From the NCBI GenBank assembly GCA_029261035.1, contig JAJDCD010000008.1, positions 428,480 to 465,966 on the forward strand: DNA of 37,487 nucleotides, in the 5' to 3' direction. A program made the translations under genes and the position numbers. This document shows positions 15,679-22,904 of this stretch, one piece after another (within the stretch, counting starts at the first letter, position 1; each line of letters begins with the position of its first letter). The DNA is from Candidatus Omnitrophota bacterium. Lineage in GTDB: Bacteria > Omnitrophota > Omnitrophia > Omnitrophales > JACROU01. The notes below the pieces were generated by a model. The model was not told where the DNA came from and did not search any database. It saw only the letters and a list, made by a program, of their open reading frames with translations.

Positions 15679-16277
15679 GAACTAGATCTCCCTTGTTGAA
15701 TTACATTACGAACATATTTAGCTAAAATATCAATCTCTATATTTACTCTATTTCCATTTTTCAACCGCCCTAAATTAGTCATCTCTAAAGTATGAGGAAT
15801 AAGAGCAACACAAAAACTAGACTTAGACATGGATTGAACTGTAAGACTAATGCCATTAATGGTAATCGAAGCTCTAGGAATAAGATCTTTCAGAAGTTTT
15901 TTTGGTAACTCAAAATGAAATTCATAGTTTTTCCCTTTTTTAACTTTACGAACTAGCTTAGCAACCCCATCCACATGCCCTTGGACATAATGGCCACCCA
16001 TTCTTCCATTCAATTTCATTGCTCGTTCAAAATTAACAGCATCTCCCACCTTCAAAGATCCTAGAGAAGTAACTTTCATGGTTGCTTCAACAATATCTAC
16101 ATCAATAAACCCTTTACCAAAACCAACCACGGTAAGACAAACACCATTCGTAGAGATACTATCTCCAAGCTTAAGTCCTTTTTGAATAGAATTTACTGCA
16201 AAACGGCAGCACAAAATATCCCCAGACTTCTTTTTGGATTTTAGCTGCCCTGTCGTTTCAATAATTCCTGTGAACAT
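15675..16277 (-). CDS. ribE: Riboflavin synthase, alpha subunit
   Basis: The 200-residue protein starts MFTGIIETTG, the hallmark N-terminus of riboflavin synthase, and consists of two tandem lumazine-binding repeats (about 1-95 and 96-195). GVCLTV and GHYVQGHVDGVAKL are visible in the first and at the junction, and INGISLTV in the second. It dismutates two molecules of 6,7-dimethyl-8-ribityllumazine to riboflavin and is the last step of the pathway supplied by the ribH/ribD/ribBA genes upstream. The ATG follows a palindrome-containing spacer of 49 bp after ribD. The gene ends in an ATGA overlap with the secreted coiled-coil gene. Length and motifs are normal. Confidence 0.95.
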   Translation of the reverse strand: MFTGIIETTGQLKSKKKSGDILCCRFAVNSIQKGLKLGDSISTNGVCLTVVGFGKGFIDVDIVEATMKVTSLGSLKVGDAVNFERAMKLNGRMGGHYVQGHVDGVAKLVRKVKKGKNYEFHFELPKKLLKDLIPRASITINGISLTVQSMSKSSFCVALIPHTLEMTNLGRLKNGNRVNIEIDILAKYVRNVIQQGRSSS

Positions 16278-16291
16278 GGTTTTCCTTTGTT

Positions 16292-16325
16292 TACTGGATC
16301 CCCGATCTAGTCGGGGATGACAAAC
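16292..16325. repeat. Palindromic repeat between ribD and ribE
   Basis: ACTGGATCCCCGA and TCGGGGATGACAAAC form an inverted repeat (ATCCCCGA 16298-16305, TCGGGGAT 16311-16318, 5-base loop). The ACTGGATCCC...GGGGATGACAAAC flanks match the first half of the repeats at 5542 and 6389. It lies inside the rib operon and could attenuate ribE. Confidence 0.75.
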
Positions 16326-16326
16326 T

Positions 16327-17424
16327 TTACAAATAGGCTTCGATGAGGGTGTCTTGGCCGACTTTATAGTGTTTTATATTATTCAGTTTGATAGCTTGTT
16401 TGGATGATGAAAGCCCTAAGCCTTCTACAGATGTCTTGGTGTTTCTGCCTCCTAAAAAATAAGGGGCTATAAAAAAGTTAATTTTATCCACACACTTTTC
16501 ATTTAAAAGAGAGGCTGATAATTCCCCACCCCCTTCAACCAGTAGAGAAGCTATACCAAATTCATGCAAGGTTTTTAATACTTGTTTCAAGTTGAGGTGT
16601 CCTTGTTTTTCAGTTACGGTAAACACATCTACTTTTCTAAGTTTAGAATAACTCTCTATTTTTTTCTTAGAATGTTTGTTCGAAGTAAAAATAAAATTAA
16701 TAGAATTGGTATCAAATACCTTTAAATTCTTTTTCAGACTTAAAGTTCGATCTAATATAACTCGAGTTGGATTATGAATAAAATGAGACTCTATCAAATA
16801 AGGGGTTAACTTAGGGTTATCGATACGAACCGTATCTGAACCTACAAGCACAGCATCACAGTCTTTTCTTAATTGATGAGACCAAACTTTTGCTTCCTGA
16901 GACGAAATGTTTTCTCTATTATTTCTTGACCCTGTTATTTTACCATCCATACTTTGAGCCATCTTCAACAAGACAAAGGGGCGTTTCTTTAACTGCGATA
17001 TCACAAAAGATTCGTTTTGTTTTTCCACCATCTCACTCAGAACACCACTTTCAACTTTAATTTTTTTTCTAGAAAGAATTCTCCGAGCTTTGTTTTTATG
17101 TGCTGGGTTTGGATCCGTCATACCATAAATAACTTTTTTAATTCCTGATCTGATTATTTGTTCTGTGCATGGAGGAGTCTTACCTTCTGTAGAACAGGGC
17201 TCTAAGCTAATATAAAGAGTCGCTCCCTTAGCACGCTTACCTGCTTTTTTTAAAGCCATTGCCTCAGCATGGGCTCCGCCATAAAAAGCATGATAACCAC
17301 TAGCCACAAGCTTCTTGTTCTTCACAACGCAAGCCCCGACTAAAGGATTGGGAGAAACAAAACCTCTTCCTTTTTCAGCCAACTCAATACATTTAGACAT
17401 CCAATATAAATGTTCTTTATTCAT
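16327..17424 (-). CDS. ribD: Bifunctional diaminohydroxyphosphoribosylaminopyrimidine deaminase / 5-amino-6-(5-phosphoribosylamino)uracil reductase
   Basis: From the ATG at 17424 the product has 365 residues. The N-terminal deaminase domain shows HAEAMAL (His52, catalytic Glu54) and EPCSTEGKTPPC (Cys77, Cys86), the zinc ligands. The C-terminal reductase domain (from about residue 150) has KMAQSMDGKITGS and AVLVGSDTVRIDNPKLTPY. It catalyses the second and third steps of riboflavin synthesis. A longer frame from 17457 exists, but it overlaps nusB by 32 bp and adds 11 polar residues; the start at 17424, one base beyond the nusB stop, matches family N-termini and suggests coupling. No clear Shine-Dalgarno sequence is seen for either. 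Confidence 0.93.
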   Translation of the reverse strand: MNKEHLYWMSKCIELAEKGRGFVSPNPLVGACVVKNKKLVASGYHAFYGGAHAEAMALKKAGKRAKGATLYISLEPCSTEGKTPPCTEQIIRSGIKKVIYGMTDPNPAHKNKARRILSRKKIKVESGVLSEMVEKQNESFVISQLKKRPFVLLKMAQSMDGKITGSRNNRENISSQEAKVWSHQLRKDCDAVLVGSDTVRIDNPKLTPYLIESHFIHNPTRVILDRTLSLKKNLKVFDTNSINFIFTSNKHSKKKIESYSKLRKVDVFTVTEKQGHLNLKQVLKTLHEFGIASLLVEGGGELSASLLNEKCVDKINFFIAPYFLGGRNTKTSVEGLGLSSSKQAIKLNNIKHYKVGQDTLIEAYL

Positions 17425-17425
17425 G

Positions 17426-17851
17426 TTATTGTTTGTTTTTGGGTAGGGACTCCGCATGTGAAATTTTGTCTAAAATACCATTCACAAATTTACCAGAATC
17501 TTCTTGGGAGAATTTTTTAGCTAAATTAACAGCCTCATTAATTGTTACTTTGACAGGAATATCCTCGCAATAAATGAGTTCAAATGTAGCCATACGTAAA
17601 ATATTACGGTCAATAATTGCCATACGTGCAGGGTTCCAATTCTGAGCATAAGATTGAACCATTGCATCGATATCCGTTAAATGCTCTAACGTTCCAAGAA
17701 CTAATTGTGTTGCAAACTCTTTAGAATCATCTTCTGTATTATTCTGCTGCCAAAAGGATTCCAAGACTTCTTCTGCAACATCCTCTTTCAAAATGATTTG
17801 ATAAAGAACCTGAACTGCATACTCTCTGGATTGAGTTCGTTTTCGCTGCAT
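17426..17851 (-). CDS. nusB: Transcription antitermination factor NusB
   Basis: The 141-residue all-helical protein reads RTQSREYAVQVLYQIILKED at the start, then QLVLGTLEHLTDIDAMVQSY, NWNPARMAIIDRNILRMATFE, and PVKVTINEAVNLAKKFSQED, with SGKFVNGILDKI near the end: all classic NusB segments. NusB binds boxA RNA with S10 (NusE) and supports rRNA antitermination. Placement after ribH is very common in bacteria. The ATG lies 2 bases after the ribH stop, with AAGGT as a modest ribosome-binding site, so the gene is probably coupled to ribH. Confidence 0.95.
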   Translation of the reverse strand: MQRKRTQSREYAVQVLYQIILKEDVAEEVLESFWQQNNTEDDSKEFATQLVLGTLEHLTDIDAMVQSYAQNWNPARMAIIDRNILRMATFELIYCEDIPVKVTINEAVNLAKKFSQEDSGKFVNGILDKISHAESLPKNKQ

Positions 17852-17853
17852 AA

Positions 17854-18318
17854 TTAAACCTTGGATTTCTTTCTGTTTCGTGAAGTGCTTTTAATATTTT
17901 GCTGAATTTCAAACATTTTTAATAAAGTCTCTGCTGCTTCTTCCCCTTTATTACCCAACTTACCACCTGCTCGATTAAGAGCCTGCTTTTCTGTATCTGT
18001 TGTTAATACACCAAAAGCTATTGGAACCCCTGTGGCTAATTGTAAATCCATAATGCCGTTTGTAACTCCCTGACAAATAAAATCATAATGATCTGTCTCA
18101 CCCCGAATAACGGCACCTAAAGCAATAACTCCATCCGCTTTCTTGTTTTTGATAAGCTCACTTGCCGCAAATGGGATCTCAAAGGCTCCCGGCACCTTCA
18201 CAATACTTATATTCTTCTGGGGTGTACCTGAATACATCAAAAAACTAATCGCACCATCACAAAGTTTTGATGTGACTTCTTCATTAAATTCAGAAACTAC
18301 AATCCCAATTTTAGTCAT
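17854..18318 (-). CDS. ribH: 6,7-dimethyl-8-ribityllumazine synthase
   Basis: From the ATG at 18318 the product is 154 residues: MTKIGIVVSEFNEEVTSKL, VPGAFEIPFAA, GALAVIRGETDHYDF-like motif (ALGAVIRGETDHYDF) and PIAFGVLTTDTEKQAL, all diagnostic of lumazine synthase. It condenses the ribD product with the ribB product and forms large shells. The frame is open upstream to another ATG at 18357, adding 13 residues (MNVTVTDQLLILK). That extension is coded by the palindrome-containing spacer and has no counterpart in the family, so the shorter start is preferred, although neither has a good Shine-Dalgarno sequence. The tail (TSRNRKKSKV) is basic. Confidence 0.93.
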   Translation of the reverse strand: MTKIGIVVSEFNEEVTSKLCDGAISFLMYSGTPQKNISIVKVPGAFEIPFAASELIKNKKADGVIALGAVIRGETDHYDFICQGVTNGIMDLQLATGVPIAFGVLTTDTEKQALNRAGGKLGNKGEEAAETLLKMFEIQQNIKSTSRNRKKSKV

Positions 18319-18340
18319 TTTTAATATTAAAAGTTGGTCC

Positions 18341-18385
18341 GTGACAGTCACATTCATCGGTCTTTAAATTCCGGGTGACAGCCAC
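18341..18385. repeat. Direct repeat of an imperfect palindrome in the ribBA-ribH spacer
   Basis: The plus strand has GTGACAGTCAC (18341-18351, palindromic apart from its centre base) and GTGACAGCCAC (18375-18385), 34 bases apart. They lie across the first of the two possible ribH starts. They could be an operator, an RNA structure or part of a dispersed repeat. No FMN riboswitch consensus was recognised here. Confidence 0.4.
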
Positions 18386-18431
18386 CACTAGTTCAACCTT
18401 TACTCCTTTTAGAGGATTATCTTATTTACAA

Positions 18432-19595
18432 CTACAATAAATTCTCTGTTCTACTTTCTTGATCTAACAAAGATACTCTTTCAACAACTTCTAAGCCATG
18501 ACCTTCTAGCCCTATAATTTTTCTTGGGTTATTTGTAACCAATTTTATTTTTTTAACACCTAAATTTCTTAAAATTTCAGCACCCATTCCATATTCGCGT
18601 AAATCGCTGTTAATACCCAATTTTTGATTCGCTTCTTCAGCATCTAATCCTTGGTTTTGAAGATCGTAGGATTTTACTTTATTTGCCAAACTTAAGTCAC
18701 GTCCTTCTGGCCTAAGGTAAAGCAAAACACCTCTTTCTTCTTTTTCAATCATATGAACTGCTGGGTGCAACAAATCTTTGTGTCCAGGTTTTAAGGACCC
18801 AAGAACATCTTTAACAAAGCATTCTGCGTGGACACGAACCAAAATAGGATCATCCGTTACTTCTCCTTTAATCATAGCAACATGATCATTCCCGTCCACT
18901 AAGGAACGAAATACTTTCAGCTGCCACTTTCCATTCTGAGTCGAAAATTCCGATTCGGCTACTTGATTCACTAACCGATCAAACTTTCTACGGTACTCAA
19001 TTAAAGATTTAATCGTTCCAATTTTAAGTTGATGCTCTTTTGCAAAATTCATTAACTCAGGTGTGCGCATCATGGTTCCATCAGAATCCATGATTTCACA
19101 AATTACGGATGTTGGGGAAAAACCTGCCAATCGAGAAAGATCCACTCCTGCTTCAGTATGTCCTGCTCGAGTTAAAACACCCCCATTTTTTGCTTTTAAT
19201 GGAAATACATGTCCTGGAGAAACAATATCGCGGTAATCTCTTTTTAAGTCTGCCAAGACCTCTATGGTATGTGCGCGATCATAAGCAGAAATACCTGTAG
19301 TAACGCCAATTTTGGCATCTACAGACAAAGTAAATGCAGTTCGATAGACATCATCTGAATTACCGTCTACCATATCTCTAAGACCTAATGCCATAGATCT
19401 CTCTTCTGCCATAGGAACACAAATCAACCCTTTTCCATACTGAGCCATGAAGTTAACTTTTTCTGGGGTAACACACTCTGCTGCAAAAATGAGATCCCCT
19501 TCGTTTTCACGAGACTCATCATCCGTCATGATTACCATTTTACCTTGACGAACATCTTCAATAATATCTTCTATAGAATCAAACTTGATAGACAT
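18432..19595 (-). CDS. ribBA: RibBA-type fusion: DHBP synthase with a degenerate GTP cyclohydrolase II domain
   Basis: The 387-residue protein has an intact N-terminal 3,4-dihydroxy-2-butanone-4-phosphate synthase domain: [10 protein letters not shown] (25-34), [12 protein letters not shown] (84-95) and [16 protein letters not shown] (143-158). The C-terminal part (about 225-387) aligns with GTP cyclohydrolase II ([30 protein letters not shown]). However, the zinc motif normally SLRCDCG is SLKPGHK (267-273); only Cys259 of the three cysteines remains. RPEGRDLSL replaces RQEGRGIGL, and the usual C-terminal NxxYLxTKxxKxGH is absent. RibB activity is expected and RibA activity is doubtful. AGAGGA precedes the ATG at 19595. 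Confidence 0.9.
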   Translation of the reverse strand: MSIKFDSIEDIIEDVRQGKMVIMTDDESRENEGDLIFAAECVTPEKVNFMAQYGKGLICVPMAEERSMALGLRDMVDGNSDDVYRTAFTLSVDAKIGVTTGISAYDRAHTIEVLADLKRDYRDIVSPGHVFPLKAKNGGVLTRAGHTEAGVDLSRLAGFSPTSVICEIMDSDGTMMRTPELMNFAKEHQLKIGTIKSLIEYRRKFDRLVNQVAESEFSTQNGKWQLKVFRSLVDGNDHVAMIKGEVTDDPILVRVHAECFVKDVLGSLKPGHKDLLHPAVHMIEKEERGVLLYLRPEGRDLSLANKVKSYDLQNQGLDAEEANQKLGINSDLREYGMGAEILRNLGVKKIKLVTNNPRKIIGLEGHGLEVVERVSLLDQESRTENLL

Positions 19596-19736
19596 AGCTA
19601 TTCCTCTGTTTATAAGTATTTAGCCAAGGATTGTAGCAGAAAAACACATCTCAGACGACAGAAATAAACCCAGATTTATCCCACAGAAACTAGTTAGATT
19701 CATATAGAAAGCTGCCTCTTGGCTCAAAGAAGGCTT

Positions 19737-19780
19737 GTACCTAGTGTGCCAGGTCTTTAGCCCTGACACACATTGACACA
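19737..19780. repeat. Dispersed hairpin element, copy 1 (downstream of rluD)
   Basis: GTACCTAGTGTGCCAGG, a 7-8 base loop and CCTGACACAC form a hairpin (arms 19744-19753 and 19762-19771). The same GTACC-AGTGTRCCAGGTCT core occurs at 22849-22884. It lies between the rluD stop and ribBA and could end rluD transcripts, although no T-run follows. The rest of the 19596-19827 gap has no recognisable riboswitch. Confidence 0.65.
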
Positions 19781-19827
19781 TGAGTACTCCTATACTCCTA
19801 CTAATTTAAGTCTAAAAAGGGGCTTAA

Positions 19828-20754
19828 TCAGTCTTTTTCCTCTTTTTCTAACTGCTCTATAAGGTATTTCATATCCTCTGGCACCTCGGAATCAAAGCTG
19901 AGACGTTCTTTAGTATGGGGATGTTTGAAGGTGAGAGACTTAGAGTGAAGCGCCTGTCTGCTAATATGTTTACTCTGTATTCCATACAAAGAATCCCCTA
20001 ATACAGGGTGCCCTAAATGCGCCATATGAACTCGAATTTGATGAGTTCTTCCTGTCTTAAGCTTAACTTCCAAGAGAGTTGATTTTTTATACCGACGTAT
20101 CACTTTAAAAAATGTATGTGCGGATTTTCCACCCGTAGGTTTAATGATTACTTTTTTGCGATTTAAAAACGCCCGCCCAATGGGCTCCTGACACTCCCCT
20201 TCATCTCGTTGTACGATACCTTTAACAACAACCCAATAAGTTCTTCCTACCGTTCTATTTTGAATCTGGAGAGAAAGTGCCGCATGTGTCGTTTCATTTT
20301 TAGCCACCATCATTAACCCAGAAGTATCTTTATCTAACCGATGCACAATTCCAGGACGAACCCCCTCATTCAACTCCGTCAACTGTTTCCCTACATGGTA
20401 AAGCAAAGCATTAACGAGCGTATGCTCCATATTCCCATTCGCAGGATGAACAACCATACCCTGAGGCTTATTCAGAACAATTAAATCTTTATCCTCAAAC
20501 ACAATATTCAGAGGAATCTCCTCTGGTTCTGCGAAAAAGTCTGATTCCGTCACCAAATCCACATGAATTTTATCACCTAATTTCACAACAGTATGAGGTT
20601 TACAAGATGCTCCATTTAATTTAATTTGTCCATTAAAAATATATTTCTTAAGCTGACTACGAGAAAGCTCATTCACCAACTGTAGAGCAAGATAAGTATC
20701 AATGCGTTTACCCGCATCTAAAGATTCAACTTCATAAAATTGATTTATTTTCAT
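19828..20754 (-). CDS. rluD: Ribosomal large subunit pseudouridine synthase, RluD/RluA family
   Basis: The 308-residue protein has an N-terminal S4 RNA-binding domain (about 12-75; RSQLKKYIFNGQIKLNG) and a catalytic pseudouridine synthase domain with VLNKPQGMVVHPANG (93-107) and GIVHRLDKDTSGLM (135-148), with catalytic Asp141, plus KTGRTHQIRVHMAHLGHPVL-type motif near the end. The S4 plus RluA architecture and length fit RluD, which isomerises uridines in helix 69 of 23S rRNA, although other RluA members cannot be excluded. It lies downstream of lgt, separated by a 106 bp repeat element. Confidence 0.93.
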   Translation of the reverse strand: MKINQFYEVESLDAGKRIDTYLALQLVNELSRSQLKKYIFNGQIKLNGASCKPHTVVKLGDKIHVDLVTESDFFAEPEEIPLNIVFEDKDLIVLNKPQGMVVHPANGNMEHTLVNALLYHVGKQLTELNEGVRPGIVHRLDKDTSGLMMVAKNETTHAALSLQIQNRTVGRTYWVVVKGIVQRDEGECQEPIGRAFLNRKKVIIKPTGGKSAHTFFKVIRRYKKSTLLEVKLKTGRTHQIRVHMAHLGHPVLGDSLYGIQSKHISRQALHSKSLTFKHPHTKERLSFDSEVPEDMKYLIEQLEKEEKD

Positions 20755-20774
20755 TTAATTTTAATCCCTACTTT

Positions 20775-20880
20775 GTCATTACGAGGTATTTGATATTTAG
20801 CCGAAGTAATCTCAGAAAAAGAGAATATTATCCCAAACCTTAGATTGACACGATTCCTTGGTAGACTATCTCGCAATGAC
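20775..20880. repeat. Inverted-end repeat element overlapping the 3' end of lgt
   Basis: The ends GTCATTACGAGG (20775-20786) and CTCGCAATGAC (20870-20880) are inverted copies with one mismatch, flanking about 85 bp that include GAAGTAATCTC. The layout matches the widespread GTCATTGCGAG...GAAGCAATC-type intergenic elements. The right end supplies the last codons (V-I-A-R-stop) of lgt. Confidence 0.65.
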
Positions 20881-21618
20881 TTCCTTTGTTTTTTTAAAAA
20901 ACGCAAAATACAAAACTGCTGTTCCTAAAATTAGGAAGCTACAAATAATCTGTGCAATAGTCATACCAAAAAATATTCGCATGTTATCCCCACGAAAAAT
21001 CTCCAAAACAAAACGTCCCAAAGGATAAAGTAAAAAATAAAGTAAAGTAACTTCTCCTTTAAAAGCGCTTCTTTTATAACGGCAAGCTAAAAGTAAAAAT
21101 AAACATAAATTGAATACAGACGAATAAATTTGAGTTGGGTGCACTAACTCTTTAAATAAAGGAAACTGAACAGCCCAACTTCCATAAAATGCAGTTCCCC
21201 AACAACAGCCATTCAAAAAGCATCCAATGCGACCAAAGCTTTGAGCTAACGCTAAAGCAGGGAAATAAAGGTCTGATAAATCAAGCAAAGAAACTTTTTT
21301 TACACGGCAAAAAATAAGGAGTCCCAAAAAACCCGATAGGATTCCACCATAAACAACTAAGCCACCCTCCCAGAAATAAAAAATCTCTTTAGGGTAACTT
21401 TGATAATAAGCCCAATTTTGTATTACAAAAAACATTCGGGCCCCAACGACCCCTAGCAAAGTTAATAAAAGAATCAAATCGATGATCTGGTTCTTTTTCA
21501 TACCTGCAACGGGTTCTTGACGACTTAAATAAAAAAGGGATGAGAGAATCCCTAAAGCAAATAAAAGACCATAAGAATAAATCGTTATTGGACCAAATGA
21601 AAATAATACAGGATGCAT
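20866..21618 (-). CDS. lgt: Phosphatidylglycerol-prolipoprotein diacylglyceryl transferase
   Basis: The 250-residue inner-membrane protein starts MHPVLFSFGPITIYSYGLLF, has GGLVVYGGILSG (85-96), the signature GRIGCFLNGCCWG (129-141) and HPTQIYSS (about 161-168), and PLGRFVLEIFRGD near the end. It transfers diacylglycerol to the lipobox cysteine of lipoproteins; lspA lies directly upstream, making a compact lipoprotein-processing pair. The GRxGCFxNGCCxG form is a known bacterial variant of the GRxGNFxN signature. AAAGGA precedes the ATG. The last residues come from a repeat element. Confidence 0.95.
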   Translation of the reverse strand: MHPVLFSFGPITIYSYGLLFALGILSSLFYLSRQEPVAGMKKNQIIDLILLLTLLGVVGARMFFVIQNWAYYQSYPKEIFYFWEGGLVVYGGILSGFLGLLIFCRVKKVSLLDLSDLYFPALALAQSFGRIGCFLNGCCWGTAFYGSWAVQFPLFKELVHPTQIYSSVFNLCLFLLLACRYKRSAFKGEVTLLYFLLYPLGRFVLEIFRGDNMRIFFGMTIAQIICSFLILGTAVLYFAFFKKTKEVIAR

Positions 21619-21637
21619 GAATTGTTCCTTTGTCTAT

Positions 21638-21776
21638 TAACGAAGAGCGGGTAGCGTTTAGGAAAAGATTCCTCTGTCATAGATCCTTCCCACCCAATCC
21701 TCCTAATAAGCTAGCGGACCCGCCGTTTTTCGTGGCGGGCAAGACGGCGGGCAGGCACTTCGTTCAGGATGACAAT
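21638..21776. repeat. Nested repeat element in the lspA-lgt gap
   Basis: On the minus strand the outer sequence reads TCATCCTGAACGAAGTG and later GGAAGGATCTATGACAGAGG, a layout familiar from dispersed bacterial repeats. In between lies a GC-rich insertion with CCCGCC...GGCGGG arms (21719-21756), different in composition from its surroundings. No gene is seen in this 191 bp gap. Confidence 0.5.
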
Positions 21777-21809
21777 GTATTTCTGTCTTCAGACCTCTGC
21801 CCTCCTACT

Positions 21810-22280
21810 TCATTTCTTTTGTTTCAGTAATGCAAAGCTGAGAATAATGACACCTACTGTAATAAAACTATCTGCTAAATTAAAAACAGGCCACACTCTA
21901 AAGTCTATAAAATCAACAACAGCACCTCTAAAAAAACGATCCGTTAAATTCCCGAAAGCTCCGCCAATAATAAAACTAATTCCAAGCTGAAAAATAAGCG
22001 GTTCGTTTCTAATTTTATAAGCTAGATAGATAAGCATTGAAATTCCAATCAGAATCACTCCAACCAAAATCCATGAGCCCCCTCTAAACAAACCAAAAGC
22101 AATGCCCGTGTTATATATAAAGGTGAAATTGAATAGATTCGGAATAATTTCGATGGATTGCAATTCGTCCATATGGAGAACGATAAAGTATTTAGATACT
22201 TGATCAACAATGTAGACAAAGGTGACTACAACAGGAAGAAACCAACTTAAAGAAGCTTGAGAAATAAGAGATGAATTCAT
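21810..22280 (-). CDS. lspA: Lipoprotein signal peptidase (signal peptidase II)
   Basis: The 156-residue protein has four membrane segments and the family motifs DQVSK (26-30), FIYNTGIAFG (54-63), GAFGNLTDR (107-115), VVDFIDF (121-127) and FNLAD (133-137). Asp123 and Asp137 correspond to the catalytic aspartate pair. It cleaves signal peptides from diacylglyceryl-modified prolipoproteins, the step after Lgt. It starts 3 bp after the stop of the DksA/TraR-like gene and is probably co-transcribed with it. Confidence 0.95.
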   Translation of the reverse strand: MNSSLISQASLSWFLPVVVTFVYIVDQVSKYFIVLHMDELQSIEIIPNLFNFTFIYNTGIAFGLFRGGSWILVGVILIGISMLIYLAYKIRNEPLIFQLGISFIIGGAFGNLTDRFFRGAVVDFIDFRVWPVFNLADSFITVGVIILSFALLKQKK

Positions 22281-22283
22281 GAA

Positions 22284-22673
22284 CTAATTACGCTCTTTTT
22301 TCTCCTCTTCCTCTTGGCAAGAGATGCAGTATGTGGCATAAGGTACTGCCATAAGACGTTTCATAGAAATTTCTTTACCACAAGGTTCACAGGTACCATA
22401 AGTACCTTCTTCTATGCTTTCAATAGCGTCTTGAATTTTATTAAGTAATTGCTGTTCCGTTGAGGCTAGATCTAGGCTGAATTCACGATCAAAATTATCT
22501 GTAGCAACATCAGCCATATGAAAGGTATATCCAGACAAATCTCCCGATGCGTCTTTTTGACTTAAATTTAGATGATCTTTAGCTATATGATCAATACCAT
22601 CAGAAATAACTTTTCTTTGAGCAATCAATAACTCTTTAATTTTATCGAAATTTCTCTCTTTTTTCTTGGCCAT
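22284..22673 (-). CDS. DksA/TraR-family zinc-finger protein
   Basis: From the ATG at 22673 the product is 129 residues. It has an N-terminal coiled coil (KIKELLIAQRKVISDGIDHI and the stretch to about residue 85), ADVATDNFDREFSLDLASTE, IEEGTYGTCEPCG and a four-Cys zinc finger (CEPCGKEI...YCISCQ), followed by an acidic/basic tail. This is the RNA polymerase-binding DksA/TraR/YocK layout; whether it has the DksA tip residues needed for ppGpp responses is uncertain. A TTG 6 bases upstream gives a slightly longer frame; ATG with GGGGA at 8 bases is preferred. Located just before lspA, an arrangement common in several phyla. Confidence 0.88.
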   Translation of the reverse strand: MAKKKERNFDKIKELLIAQRKVISDGIDHIAKDHLNLSQKDASGDLSGYTFHMADVATDNFDREFSLDLASTEQQLLNKIQDAIESIEEGTYGTCEPCGKEISMKRLMAVPYATYCISCQEEEEKKERN

Positions 22674-22848
22674 GATCAAGTCCCCACTTTCATTCCACTA
22701 AGGCTGCCCTGTTAATTAAGTATACCCCAAAACTCTAAAAAGCGCTAAATTATAGCGCCACACAGTATAAATGCAAGAACAAAAGCTTAATCTCACAGTA
22801 AAACGTGTGACTCAAACCTAATTACGTTATTTGGAACATAAAAGTTAT

Positions 22849-22884
22849 GTACCGAGTGTACCAGGTCTATAGACTTGGCACACA
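22849..22884. repeat. Dispersed hairpin element, copy 2 (downstream of pgi)
   Basis: GTGTACCAGGTCT (22856-22868) and AGACTTGGCACAC (22871-22883) form a 13 bp stem with two non-Watson-Crick positions and a 2-base gap. The sequence matches copy 1 at 19737 over GTACC-AGTGT-CCAGGTCT. Both copies lie shortly after the stop of a minus-strand gene. The remainder of the 22674-22904 gap shows nothing else. Confidence 0.7.
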
Positions 22885-22904
22885 CAAGATTTATAATTTA
22901 ACTC

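Noticed and set aside
19596-19827. FMN riboswitch upstream of ribBA
   Set aside because: The conserved RFN blocks (such as the ATTCC...GGCGGTA and CCGG-type segments) were not found on the minus strand.
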